A stretch of DNA of 64,000 nucleotides from Thermithiobacillus tepidarius DSM 3134. GTDB lineage: Bacteria; Pseudomonadota; Gammaproteobacteria; Acidithiobacillales; Thermithiobacillaceae. Shown piece after piece: positions 34,120-43,036 of this stretch; positions within the stretch are counted from its first letter, which is position 1; every line of letters begins with the position of its first letter. A program made the translations under genes and the position numbers. The DNA lies in the NCBI RefSeq assembly GCF_000423825.1, contig NZ_AUIS01000004.1, positions 1 to 64,000 of the forward strand. Direction: 5' to 3'. The notes under the pieces are model-generated. The model ran no database searches. It was not told the DNA's origin and worked only from the letters and a program-made list of their open reading frames with translations.

Positions 34120-34846
34120 GACGTGATCTCCTTGTCTTTTGAATTAATTATTCACTACCTGGATTTCGAATGCCAAGTATAAGCACAAATTTTGAAATGC
34201 GCCACGTTTGCCTTACGAGCAGACAGTATTTTTGCATTGCGCATCATGAGAAAACGGCTCTTGTCGAATCCGGTTTTTTACATGGCAGGGCACATCGAAT
34301 TAGCGCGTGGAGCAATTCGCGCAATTCATATGAAAAGCATGAGAGGCACGCATGATCACAGGTGTGCGCGTGCGCGGTTTGACGCCCAGGGATGCCGGAC
34401 GCCGGCTCAAGCCGGGCCCGGCACGGAGCAATGCTCCCAATCCGCGGGGGCGGCACATGTCTGCATCGGCATGGACACACCAAGCCGCTGTCGCGCGATG
34501 AATTTCTCCGACGTAGGTCAGATTCGGAAAACATGACTTACCTTTAGATTAGCAAACAGCCAAAAATTCCAACTTTGCGCCCGCCTTTTGCCGGCGGTGA
34601 AGCCGTCTCGCCAAAACCATTCTTGAATGCGGATGCGCAGTATTCGGCCATTGAGGAATACTGCATTTCCTGCGGTTGCAGGAAGGCATCAATTGTTGCG
34701 TGAGGTTCGGCAAGCGCTCCAGCTCCAGTTTCCGGTGTTCGGGAGCAGGGGTGTCGGACAGGGTAGGCGTGGTGATGGCTTGCCGCAGTACAGTCGGCTG
34801 TCCGGCCTCTTCGATATTTATCGCAGTGACATTGTTGGGAGGCGAG
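34120..34846. other. 727-base gap of lower GC content, no clear gene
   Basis: The stretch 34130-34340 is visibly A/T-richer than its surroundings (for example GAATTAATTATTCA at 34141-34154). Open frames here have unnatural composition and no ribosome sites, so I do not call them. The end near 34840 has a ribosome site (GGGAGGCGAG) for the glycosyltransferase. The gap probably carries promoters for both flanking divergent genes. Confidence 0.5.
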
Positions 34847-36127
34847 ATGGATAATCCGGGTAGGTACGACGGCGTACGCTCGCTTGGCCCGGATTTCACG
34901 CTGCTGGTACACAGCCACTGGCGCTGGGACTTGGGGGAGCGACGCTCGCAACAGATCCTCGCGCGGCTGGCAAAGCGACACCCCGTGCTGTTCGTGGAGG
35001 AGCCTGGTTTTGCGGCGGCTGGTACGTCCGGGTGCTTGGATTTGAGCGAAGTCCATCCCAATGTCCTGCGCGTAACGCCGCAACTGCCCGCGCACTGTCG
35101 ACATGCGCGAGACGCGACCCGGCTGCGGGTGCGTGCCCTGCTGCAGAATTTCTGGGCCGCGGCGGGACGGGGAAGACGTTGCGTGCAGTGGTTCTGCACG
35201 CCGCAGCCGGCGCCGGTGATGCTGGGTCGCTTCAACGAGGTCGGGGTGGTGTACGACTGCACGGCCGACCTGTCGCGCCTCGATGCCGGCCCAGCGGAAT
35301 GGGCGCAGCGGGAGGCCCATCTGTTGCGGGCGGCGGATGTGGTGCTCACCAGCGGGCATCAGCTGCATCGGGCCAAAGCGCAGCAGCACCCGAACACGCA
35401 TTACTGCGGCTGCGGCGTGGACGCGGCGCACTTTCACGCCGCTCGCGTGCCGGACACGGCGCTGCCCGCCGACATCGATTTCATCCGCGGGTCCATACTG
35501 GGATACTGCGGCATCATCGACGCGCGGCTGGATTATGACCTGCTGCAGCGCTTGGCGCAGGCGCGGCCGGACTGGTCCGTGGTCATGATCGGTCCGCTGG
35601 TCGGGGTGGAGCCGGCGATGCTGCCGCAGCTGGAAAATCTGTACTGGCTGGGGCCGCGGGGCTACGACGAACTGCCGGCTTATATAAAAGCCTTCGACGT
35701 GTGTCTGATGCCTTATGCGCTCACTGCGGCAACCGAACATCTCAATCCCGTCGAGGCGCTGGAGTACCTGGCCGCCGGCAAGCCGGTGATTTCCACCGCG
35801 CTGTCAGAGGTGATCCACGAGTTCGCCCCCGTCGTGCAGGTGGCGCACGGCCACGCCGAGTTTGTGCACTTGGCGCGCGAAGCGCTGCAACGGCCCGATC
35901 CGGAACGCTTGGCTGCCGGACTGGCGCGGGCGCAAGCCGCCAGTTGGCACGCCGTGGTCCAGCAGGTGCAGCAGCGGCTTTACACCGCCCTGGGCACCAA
36001 GCTGGCCGCAGCGATGTGCGCGCAGGCCGGGCAGGGGCCGGGGATTGCTTGGGAAGGGACAGCCGGTACCTGCCCGCCATCCGGCCTGGCGCCCGCCACG
36101 GAGCCCGCGGGCAGGTTGCGACGGTGA
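34847..36127 (+). CDS. GT-B fold glycosyltransferase, group 1-like (426 aa)
   Basis: The N-terminal half contains FTLLVHSHWRWDLGERRSQQ and VVYDCTADL. The C-terminal half carries the GT4-type signature: ILGYCGIIDARLDYDLL, FDVCLMPYALTAATEHLNPV, then EALEYLAAGKPVIST with the acidic residues that bind the nucleotide-sugar. It probably transfers a sugar in surface polysaccharide assembly; donor and acceptor are unknown. I choose ATG 34847 (after GGGAGGCGAG) because the frame upstream is low-complexity. The last 40 residues are unconserved. Confidence 0.8.
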   Translation: MDNPGRYDGVRSLGPDFTLLVHSHWRWDLGERRSQQILARLAKRHPVLFVEEPGFAAAGTSGCLDLSEVHPNVLRVTPQLPAHCRHARDATRLRVRALLQNFWAAAGRGRRCVQWFCTPQPAPVMLGRFNEVGVVYDCTADLSRLDAGPAEWAQREAHLLRAADVVLTSGHQLHRAKAQQHPNTHYCGCGVDAAHFHAARVPDTALPADIDFIRGSILGYCGIIDARLDYDLLQRLAQARPDWSVVMIGPLVGVEPAMLPQLENLYWLGPRGYDELPAYIKAFDVCLMPYALTAATEHLNPVEALEYLAAGKPVISTALSEVIHEFAPVVQVAHGHAEFVHLAREALQRPDPERLAAGLARAQAASWHAVVQQVQQRLYTALGTKLAAAMCAQAGQGPGIAWEGTAGTCPPSGLAPATEPAGRLRR

Positions 36128-36157
36128 TCTTGAGCCAAGGCGGAGAATCCACGATCT

Positions 36158-37072
36158 ATGGCACCTGCCAGCGAGCGTAGCAAGCAAGCCCATGACCCCT
36201 GGAAACTCGGCGGCCTGTCGGTGGTGGAACTCGGCAAGCGGGTCTGGAAGAACTACAACGAGCACAACGTCCCAGTGTGGGCCACTTTCCTGGCTTTTTC
36301 CTTTTTGCTCTCCCTCTTTCCCATGTTCATCGTGTTTGCCAGCCTAGGCGCTTACCTGGACATCACGCCGGCCCAGGTGTTGGATCTGCTGGCGCGCTTC
36401 GCGCCGCCGGAGGCCGTGCAGCTGCTGCGGGGCACGGTGCACGAGGTGTTGGGCAACCGGAATCCTGGGCTCATTTCCTTCGGTATCCTGCTGTCCTTAT
36501 GGGCCGCTTCCCGCGGCATCATGGCTATCATGCGCGCCCTGAACCACGCCTACGAGATCGAGGAAGACCGCAATTTTTTCATGCAGCGAGCCACTGCGCT
36601 CTTTCTTCTTCTCACGGCCGGCGCCATTCTGCTGTTCAATCTGCTGCTCATCACCGTTGGGCCGGTGATCGGCGATTGGCTGAACCAGCACATACCGCCG
36701 GGCTCGCTGTGGGAGCTGGTCTGGAACGTCTCGCGCTGGCTGGCGCAGTTCATCCTCGCCCTGCTGATGGTCGCCCTGATCTACTATTTCGCGCCCGCAG
36801 CCGACAACGACTGGAAATGGATCACCCCCGGCTCGCTGGTGGCGGTCATCCTGTGGATCATCGTTTCCATCGGCTTTTCCCTCTACGTGCAGAACTTCGG
36901 TCATTACTCCACTGCCTACGGCAGTCTCGGAGCGGCCATCGTGCTCATGCTGTGGCTGCAGCTGACCGGCATGGTCATCCTGATCGGCGGCGAAATCAAT
37001 GCCCAGATCGACAAGGCGGCGGATGCCGCCCGGGAAAAAGACAAGACATCGGAAGACAGGACGTCGGAGTGA
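36158..37072 (+). CDS. YihY/BrkB family inner-membrane protein (304 aa)
   Basis: Six hydrophobic helices and the family's signature stretches are present: ATFLAFSFLLSLFPMFIVFA, LISFGILLSLWAASRGIMAI and RALNHAYEIEEDRNFF. SIGFSLYVQNFGHYSTAYGS and IVLMLWLQLTGMVILIGGEI follow near the C-terminus. The family was once called ribonuclease BN in error; its role is unknown. A charged C-terminal tail follows the last helix. It starts 30 bases after the glycosyltransferase stop and could be co-transcribed. Confidence 0.9.
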   Translation: MAPASERSKQAHDPWKLGGLSVVELGKRVWKNYNEHNVPVWATFLAFSFLLSLFPMFIVFASLGAYLDITPAQVLDLLARFAPPEAVQLLRGTVHEVLGNRNPGLISFGILLSLWAASRGIMAIMRALNHAYEIEEDRNFFMQRATALFLLLTAGAILLFNLLLITVGPVIGDWLNQHIPPGSLWELVWNVSRWLAQFILALLMVALIYYFAPAADNDWKWITPGSLVAVILWIIVSIGFSLYVQNFGHYSTAYGSLGAAIVLMLWLQLTGMVILIGGEINAQIDKAADAAREKDKTSEDRTSE

Positions 37073-37215
37073 TTCCTGGCCCGCAGATGCGTTCACGGGC
37101 CAAAGCTGCATGACAATCGGCGTCGTATTCCCCGACGCGTCAAATCCGAGTAATATCTCATGCCAATCCGCGTTGCCTTCACAGGCAAAACCGGCTACGG
37201 ACTTTGGAGGAAGCG

Positions 37216-38307
37216 ATGAGCAACATCTCGGAGTTGCAGGTTCAGACCGCCTTGAAGGAGGTCCAGGATCCTTACCTGGGGAAGGACCTGGTCGGCGCCA
37301 ACGAGGTCAAGAAAATCCAGGTCGACGGCGGCCGCGTGCAGGTCGACATCGAACTGCCGTATCCGTCCGCTGGGGTGAAGGACAAGTTTGCCGCCGAGGT
37401 CAGCCGGCGCGTGCAGGCCATCAAGGGCGTGGAGCAGGTGACCGTGAACGTTGGCCACAACATCAAGGCCCATCAGGCGCAACGCGGCGTCAAGCTGTTG
37501 GCCGGCATCAAGAACATCATCGCCGTGGCTTCCGGCAAGGGCGGCGTCGGCAAGTCCACCACCGCCGTCAACCTGGCTCTGGCCCTGGCCCGCGACGGTG
37601 CCCGGGTGGGCATCCTGGACGCGGACATCTATGGTCCGAGCCAGCCGCGCATGCTGGGCATCAGCGGCAAGCCCACCTCCAAGGACGGCAAGAGCATCGA
37701 GCCCATGGAGAACTACGGCGTCAAGGCCATGTCCATCGGCTTCCTCATCGAGGAGGAGACTGCCATGGTCTGGCGTGGCCCCATGGTCACCCAGGCCTTG
37801 GAGCAGCTGCTCAACGACACCCGCTGGGGCGAGCTGGATTACCTGGTCATCGACCTGCCGCCCGGCACCGGCGACACGCAGTTGACCCTGGCGCAGAAGA
37901 TCCCGGTCACCGGCGCGGTCATCGTCACCACGCCCCAGGACATCGCCCTGCTGGACGCCCGCAAGGGCTTGAAGATGTTCGAAAAGGTGGGCATCCCCAT
38001 CCTCGGCATCGTCGAGAACATGAGCTTCTACATCTGCCCCAAGTGCGGCAACGAGGACGACATCTTCAGCCACGGCGGCGGCGAGCGCATGGCGGAACAG
38101 TACGACGTGGACTTTCTGGCGGCCATTCCGCTGGACCGGCGCATCCGCAACGAGGCGGACGGCGGCAAGCCTACCGTGGTGGCCGAGCCTGACTCCCGCC
38201 TGGCCGAGCTGTACATGGAGCTGGCGCGTCATGTGGCGGCGAAGCTGGCCGCCCAGGCGGTGGACTTCAGCCACAAGTTCCCCAATATTGTCATCCAGAA
38301 CAAGTAA
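37216..38307 (+). CDS. apbC: Mrp/ApbC family iron-sulfur cluster carrier ATPase (363 aa)
   Basis: This P-loop NTPase carries and inserts Fe-S clusters. An N-terminal MIP18/DUF59-like domain (residues 1-85) precedes a deviant Walker A SGKGGVGKST, then DADIYGPSQPRMLG, DLPPGTGDTQLTL and the cluster-binding CPKC near residue 275. ATG 37216 is chosen because GGAGGAAGCG precedes it. It is followed by a rho-independent terminator that isolates it from dcd. Confidence 0.93.
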   Translation: MSNISELQVQTALKEVQDPYLGKDLVGANEVKKIQVDGGRVQVDIELPYPSAGVKDKFAAEVSRRVQAIKGVEQVTVNVGHNIKAHQAQRGVKLLAGIKNIIAVASGKGGVGKSTTAVNLALALARDGARVGILDADIYGPSQPRMLGISGKPTSKDGKSIEPMENYGVKAMSIGFLIEEETAMVWRGPMVTQALEQLLNDTRWGELDYLVIDLPPGTGDTQLTLAQKIPVTGAVIVTTPQDIALLDARKGLKMFEKVGIPILGIVENMSFYICPKCGNEDDIFSHGGGERMAEQYDVDFLAAIPLDRRIRNEADGGKPTVVAEPDSRLAELYMELARHVAAKLAAQAVDFSHKFPNIVIQNK

Positions 38308-38335
38308 GCCCCGCGCCGAGGGTCTGAACCAGAGC

Positions 38336-38371
38336 ACTGAGGCTGGTGGGCAACGGCCTCAGTCGTTTTTT
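38336..38371 (+). terminator. Rho-independent terminator between the Mrp ATPase gene and dcd
   Basis: ACTGAGGC (38336-38343) pairs with GCCTCAGT (38356-38363) around a 12-base loop and is followed by six T residues (38366-38371). It ends the Fe-S carrier transcript 29 bases after its stop. Confidence 0.85.
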
Positions 38372-38394
38372 ATGTCGCCCGGGAGGACGGCCGT

Positions 38395-38961
38395 ATGGCC
38401 CTGAAGTCGGACAAGTGGATCCGCCGCATGGCGGAGCAGCACGGCATGATCGACCCCTTCGAGCCGCGCCAGATCAAGAGCGTGGACGGCAACCCCATCG
38501 TTTCCTACGGCCTGTCGTCCTACGGCTACGACATCCGCTGCGCCGACGAATTCAAGATCTTCACCAACGTGCGCAGCGCCATCGTGGACCCGAAGCAGTT
38601 TTCCGAAGACTCCTTCGTGGACTTCAAGGGCGACGTCTGCATCATCCCGCCCAACTCCTTCGCCCTGGCGCGCACGGTGGAGTACTTCCGCATTCCGCGC
38701 AGTGTGCTGACCATCTGCCTGGGCAAGTCCACTTATGCCCGCTGCGGCATCATCGTCAACGTCACCCCCTTCGAGCCGGAGTGGGAGGGCTACGTGACTC
38801 TGGAGTTCAGCAACACCACCCCGTTGCCTGCCAAGGTCTACGCCAACGAGGGCGTGGCCCAGGTCTTGTTCCTGGAGTCCGACGAGGAGTGCGAGGTCTC
38901 CTACAAGGATCGTGGCGGCAAGTATCAGGGGCAGCACGGCGTCACTTTGCCGCGTACCTGA
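38395..38961 (+). CDS. dcd: dCTP deaminase (188 aa)
   Basis: It deaminates dCTP to dUTP, feeding dTMP synthesis together with the dUTPase encoded further right. The length and motifs match the bacterial enzyme: [58 protein letters not shown] (with the catalytic Glu) and [20 protein letters not shown]. The C-terminal lid [13 protein letters not shown] is present. Confidence 0.96.
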   Translation: MALKSDKWIRRMAEQHGMIDPFEPRQIKSVDGNPIVSYGLSSYGYDIRCADEFKIFTNVRSAIVDPKQFSEDSFVDFKGDVCIIPPNSFALARTVEYFRIPRSVLTICLGKSTYARCGIIVNVTPFEPEWEGYVTLEFSNTTPLPAKVYANEGVAQVLFLESDEECEVSYKDRGGKYQGQHGVTLPRT

Positions 38962-39167
38962 TCATCCCGGCGGCTGGCCGGCCCGGCCGGACCCATTCGC
39001 CCGACCCATCCTTTGGTGCCGCCGGCCTCGTGCTGCTGCCTGCGCGCATCTGACTTTCGTCTTTCCAGGTCACCGTCCCACCTTTGCCATACTGAAGACG
39101 TTGCCGGCGATCGGCCGCGCGTTGTCCACTCCGCACAAGCATCGTTGCTTCCGAAGACAGGTGAGCC

Positions 39168-39704
39168 ATGCCCCCGAACACTGGCGGACATCCCCGACGG
39201 TTGTGGTCGCGGCTTGGGCCCGGCCTGCCGCGCCTTGCCTTTCTCACCTTGCTGTGGTGGGTGCTGAGCGGCGGTGCGGCCGCCGCTTGGGCGGTGGGCG
39301 TGCCGACCATCGCCGCCGCCTACCTCCTGAGCCTGGCCTTGTCCAAGCCCGTGGTCCGGCGCTGGCGCTTGCCGGCGCTGTTCCGTTTCCTGAGCTATTT
39401 CGCCATCCATTCGGTGCGCGGCGGCGTGGATGTGGCATGGCGAGCCCTCCATCCAAGCATGCCGCTGCATCCCGGTATCGTGCACTACCGCTGGCGTCTG
39501 CCGGCCGGTCCGGAGCGCATCTTTCTGGCCAACATCGTCAGCCTGTTGCCGGGTAGCCTGAGCGCCGAGTTGGATAGCCGCAGCTTGACGTTGCACGTGC
39601 TGGACAGCCGATTGCCTTTTGCGACGGCGTTGCGGGAGCTGGAAGCTCGGGTCGCCGATGTCTTCGGCCTGCCGCTCCCGGCGCAGGAGGGCGGACGTGA
39701 CTGA
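39168..39704 (+). CDS. mnhE: Mrp/Mnh cation antiporter subunit E (178 aa)
   Basis: MnhE proteins have two N-terminal helices and a cytoplasmic domain. Here the helices lie at about 23-58, followed by VWRALHPSMPLHPGI-type sequence and FLANIVSLLPGSLSAELDSR, the family signature. It is the first gene of an eight-gene operon for a multisubunit monovalent cation/proton antiporter. Its stop overlaps the mnhF start by 8 bases. Confidence 0.88.
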   Translation: MPPNTGGHPRRLWSRLGPGLPRLAFLTLLWWVLSGGAAAAWAVGVPTIAAAYLLSLALSKPVVRRWRLPALFRFLSYFAIHSVRGGVDVAWRALHPSMPLHPGIVHYRWRLPAGPERIFLANIVSLLPGSLSAELDSRSLTLHVLDSRLPFATALRELEARVADVFGLPLPAQEGGRD

Positions 39705-39981
39705 GTTCTACGGCGCGCTTGCCGTCTTGCTGCTGCTGAGCATCACTGCCGGCCTGGGCCGTATCCTGCGCGGGCCGACGCCGGCGGACCGCATGCTGGC
39801 GGCGCAGCTTTTCGGCACCACCGGGGTGACCATCCTGCTCCTGCTGGCCCACGGTCTGCATATGTCCGCGCTGCAGGACGTGGCCCTGGTCTTCGCCCTG
39901 CTGGCGGCACTGGCTGCCATCGCCTTCGTGCGCCGGGTCTGGCAGCCCCCGGCTGCGAAAGGAGGCAAGGGTGACCATTAG
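39697..39981 (+). CDS. mnhF: Mrp/Mnh cation antiporter subunit F (94 aa)
   Basis: Three membrane helices and the MrpF/PhaF motif GRILRGPTPADRMLAAQLFG are present. The GTG start at 39697 lies inside the end of mnhE after GGAGG, giving a standard-length protein. It overlaps mnhG by 11 bases. Confidence 0.88.
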   Translation: MTEFYGALAVLLLLSITAGLGRILRGPTPADRMLAAQLFGTTGVTILLLLAHGLHMSALQDVALVFALLAALAAIAFVRRVWQPPAAKGGKGDH

Positions 39982-40279
39982 CGACTGGGTCGGCGGGGCA
40001 CTGGTGCTGCTCGGCATGCCGTTCTTTCTGGCCGGCACCGTGGGCCTGCTGCGCTTCCCCGATGTCTACACCCGCCTGCACGCCTTGACCAAGGCCGACA
40101 ATCTGGGCCTGGGACTGGTGGTGGCAGGGCTGGCGCTGCAGGCCGATTCGTGGCTCGCCGTCATGAAGTTGCTGCTGATCTGGCTCTTGGTGCTGGTGGC
40201 CAGCGCCACGGCCAGCCACCTGGTGGCGCGCACCGCGCTGCACCGGGGCCTGGCACCCTGGCGAGCGGAGCGGCCATGA
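39971..40279 (+). CDS. mnhG: Mrp/Mnh cation antiporter subunit G (102 aa)
   Basis: The protein has three helices and the MnhG/PhaG signature GTVGLLRFPDVYTRLHALTK ADN. It starts with GTG 39971, after AAAGGAGGCAAGG, inside the end of mnhF. Its stop overlaps the next start (ATGA at 40276-40279). Confidence 0.9.
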   Translation: MTISDWVGGALVLLGMPFFLAGTVGLLRFPDVYTRLHALTKADNLGLGLVVAGLALQADSWLAVMKLLLIWLLVLVASATASHLVARTALHRGLAPWRAERP

Positions 40280-41232
40280 GCCTCTGGGCTTTTGATGTCT
40301 TGCTGGTTCTGAACCTGCTTTGGCTGGCCTGGCGCATGCTGGCGGCGCGGGATCTTTTCAAGGCGGTGGTCCTCTTCATCGCCTTTGGACTGCTCATGTC
40401 GCTGGCCTGGGTACGGCTGCGGGCGCCCGATGTGGCGCTGGCCGAGGCCGCCATCGGCGCCGGCCTGACAGGTGCCTTGTTTCTCGCGGCCCTGGGGCGC
40501 ATGCGCGGCGATGATGAGGAAGGCCCGGCAATGGTCCGCAGCATGCGCGCGGGCAGGGTCTTGCTCATGAGCTTGAGCGGCGTGCTGCTGCTGGGGCTCG
40601 CCTGGGCGGTGTGGACACTGCCTTTGTACTCGGTTGGCCTCACCCGGCACGTCCTGGCCGCGCTGCCCGACAGCGGCGTGGAGAATCCGGTGACCGCGGT
40701 GCTGCTGAATTTCCGGGCTTATGACACCTTGCTGGAATTGGCGGTCCTGCTATTGGCGGTGCTGGGGGTGTGGTCCTTGGGGAAAGCGGCGCCCCGGCAA
40801 TTGGCCGCGCCGCCCAGCCCGGTACTGCGGGCGATAGCCAGACTGCTGCTGCCCGTCATGGTGCTGGTGGCGGGTTACCTGCTCTGGGTTGGCGGTCATG
40901 CGCCCGGCGGCGCCTTCCAGGGCGGTGCGGTGCTGGGCGGTGCCGCCGTACTGCTGTTTCTGGCCCATGTGGCGTTGCCGCGCCTGGCCGGCGCTTGGGT
41001 GTTGCGTCTGGGCCTCGCGCTTGGACTGATGGTGTTCCTGGCGGTGGCACTTGGTGTCATGGCGCTGGGCGGGCGCCTGCTCGAATATCCCGGGAGCTGG
41101 GCCGGCCTGCTGATCCTGGGGGTGGAGGCGGCCGCCACCTTGTCCATCGGCCTGACGCTGGCGGCGCTCTTCGCCGGCGGGCGGCCGCCGGCAACGGGCG
41201 GACGCGCGTCCGACCGGGGGGCGCTGAGATGA
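40276..41232 (+). CDS. DUF4040 plus MnhB fusion subunit (318 aa)
   Basis: The N-terminal 90 residues (FKAVVLFIAFGLLMSLAWVR, RAPDVALAEAAIGAGLTGAL) match DUF4040, the segment normally at the end of MnhA or in MbhD. After a short linker comes an MnhB/PhaB-like region with YLLWVGGHAPGGAFQGGAVL. This combination links the parts that conventional seven-gene Mrp operons encode as the MrpA tail and MrpB. It overlaps mnhG and mnhC by 4 bases each. Confidence 0.85.
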   Translation: MSLWAFDVLLVLNLLWLAWRMLAARDLFKAVVLFIAFGLLMSLAWVRLRAPDVALAEAAIGAGLTGALFLAALGRMRGDDEEGPAMVRSMRAGRVLLMSLSGVLLLGLAWAVWTLPLYSVGLTRHVLAALPDSGVENPVTAVLLNFRAYDTLLELAVLLLAVLGVWSLGKAAPRQLAAPPSPVLRAIARLLLPVMVLVAGYLLWVGGHAPGGAFQGGAVLGGAAVLLFLAHVALPRLAGAWVLRLGLALGLMVFLAVALGVMALGGRLLEYPGSWAGLLILGVEAAATLSIGLTLAALFAGGRPPATGGRASDRGALR

Positions 41233-41537
41233 CGGCGGCGCAGCTCTACGCTCTGCTCGGGATAGCGCTTTTCGTCATCGGCACTCATGCGCTCGTTGCC
41301 CATGCCCATCTCTTACGCAAGATACTGGCCGTGAACGTCATGGGCAGCGGCGTCTTTCTGGTGCTGGTCGGGCTGGCCGACCGCAACCCGGCGGGTGGTC
41401 CCGATCCAGTGCCGCACGCCTTGGTGCTGACTGGCATCGTGGTAGCCGTCAGTGGGACGGCAGTGGCTCTGGCGCTGGCGTTGCGCATCCACCGTCTGAC
41501 CGGCTGGATGACGCTGCCCGAGGACGAGGAAACGTGA
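41229..41537 (+). CDS. mnhC: Mrp/Mnh antiporter subunit C, NuoK-like (102 aa)
   Basis: Three helices with the NuoK/MrpC pattern are seen: LLRKILAVNVMGSGVFLVLV and DPVPHALVLTGIVVAVSGTA. It begins at ATG 41229 and its stop overlaps the GTG of the next gene by 4 bases. Confidence 0.88.
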   Translation: MTAAQLYALLGIALFVIGTHALVAHAHLLRKILAVNVMGSGVFLVLVGLADRNPAGGPDPVPHALVLTGIVVAVSGTAVALALALRIHRLTGWMTLPEDEET

Positions 41538-43036
41538 ACGGTCCGGCCGATATCCTGGCTGGCTGGCCCTGGGCGGCTTGGACCGTGCTGTTGCCCTTCA
41601 TCGCGGCGTTGCTGAGCTTCATCGATCAGCGCCGTGCCGCGGCTTGGGGCGTGGGCGCGGGGCTGGCTACGCTGCTCGCCGTGGCGGGACTGGTCTGGCA
41701 GGTAGTCCAGCAGGGAGCGCAGCGCTACGCGGTGGGCGGCTGGGGCGCGCCGCTGGGCATCGAGCTGTATGCGGATGGACTCAGCGCCCTCATGCTGGCC
41801 ATGACCGCGGTGGTGGGCGCGGTGGTGAGCCTTTATGCGGTGCCTTACTTCGGCGGCACGCGTGCCGATGCCGCGCCCGCTGGAACCTGGTTCTGGCCGC
41901 TGTGGTTGCTGCTGTGGACGGCGCTCAATGCGCTGTACCTCTCCGCCGACGCCTTCAACCTCTACGTGACCCTGGAGCTGCTCGGTCTGTCGGCCATGGC
42001 GCTGGTGGCCCTGGCCGGCGGCGCGGCGGCTGTTGGCGCCGCCATGCGCTATCTGCTGGTGGGGTTGCTGGGCTCCCTGGCGTATCTGCTGGGCGTGGCC
42101 CTGCTTTACGCAAGCTATGCCACCCTCGATTTGGCGGCCTTGCGGGCCGCCGTGGCGGCGGGGCCGGCGGCCTGGACCGCCATGGCGCTGATGACGGCGG
42201 GCCTGCTGCTGAAGACGGCGCTCTTTCCCCTGCATTTCTGGCTGCCGCCGGCCCATGCCAACGCGCCCACGCCGGTCAGCGCCTTGCTCTCGGCGCTGGT
42301 GGTGAAGGCGTCCTTTTATCTGCTCTTGCGGCTCTGGTTCGATGTCTTCGCCCCCCTCGCGACCCCGCTGGCTTACCAGATGCTGGGTGCGCTGGGGGCG
42401 GCGGCCGTGCTCTGGGGCTCGCTGCAGGCGTTCCTCGCCACCCGCCTCAAGCTCCTGGTGGCGTACTCGACCGTGGCGCAACTGGGCTATCTCTTCCTTG
42501 CCTTTCCCCTGGCCCAAGGCGGGGCCGCCTTCACGGCCTGGAGCGGAGCGGTCTATCTGGCGCTCGCCCACGCCTGCGCCAAGGCCGCGCTTTTCCTCAC
42601 GGCCGGGAACATCGCGCAGTCGGCGGGACACGACCGCATCGCGGAACTGCCCGGGCTGAGCCAGCATCTGCCGGTGACGCTCTTTGCTTTCGGCCTGGCC
42701 GGCGTCAGCTTGATGGGACTGCCGCCGAGCGGCGGCTTCGTGGCCAAGTGGTTGCTGCTCAACGCCGCCCTGGCCGGCGGCCAGTGGTGGTGGGCCGCCG
42801 TGATCGTGCTGGGCGGCTTGCTGGCCGCCGCTTATATCTTTCGGGTGGCCGTCAGCGCCTTTCGGCCGGCCGCGGCCGACCCCGGTTGCCGGCCGGTGGC
42901 GGCGGGCATGGAGTGGGCGGCTCTGTCGCTGTCGATACTGGCGATCCTCTTGGGTTTGGCGGCGTCGCCGCCCCTCGCGCTGCTGGCCGTGGGCGCGCCC
43001 GTGGCCGGTCCGGTGCTTACCACGGGGGCGCCATGA
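41534..43036 (+). CDS. mnhD: Mrp/Mnh antiporter subunit D, NuoM/N-like (500 aa)
   Basis: This is a 14-helix proton-conducting antiporter module. Conserved features are LELLGLSAMALVAL (conserved Glu on helix 5), KTALFPLHFWLPPAHANAPT, SALLSALVVKASFYLLLRLW with the channel Lys, and LLVAYSTVAQLGYLFLAFPL. It starts with GTG 41534. It is the first of three consecutive large modules. Confidence 0.88.
   Translation: MNGPADILAGWPWAAWTVLLPFIAALLSFIDQRRAAAWGVGAGLATLLAVAGLVWQVVQQGAQRYAVGGWGAPLGIELYADGLSALMLAMTAVVGAVVSLYAVPYFGGTRADAAPAGTWFWPLWLLLWTALNALYLSADAFNLYVTLELLGLSAMALVALAGGAAAVGAAMRYLLVGLLGSLAYLLGVALLYASYATLDLAALRAAVAAGPAAWTAMALMTAGLLLKTALFPLHFWLPPAHANAPTPVSALLSALVVKASFYLLLRLWFDVFAPLATPLAYQMLGALGAAAVLWGSLQAFLATRLKLLVAYSTVAQLGYLFLAFPLAQGGAAFTAWSGAVYLALAHACAKAALFLTAGNIAQSAGHDRIAELPGLSQHLPVTLFAFGLAGVSLMGLPPSGGFVAKWLLLNAALAGGQWWWAAVIVLGGLLAAAYIFRVAVSAFRPAAADPGCRPVAAGMEWAALSLSILAILLGLAASPPLALLAVGAPVAGPVLTTGAP

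Noticed and set aside
34192-34536. A 114-codon plus-strand open frame in the lower-GC gap
   Set aside because: There is no ribosome site, no family resemblance, and the composition is unlike neighbouring genes.
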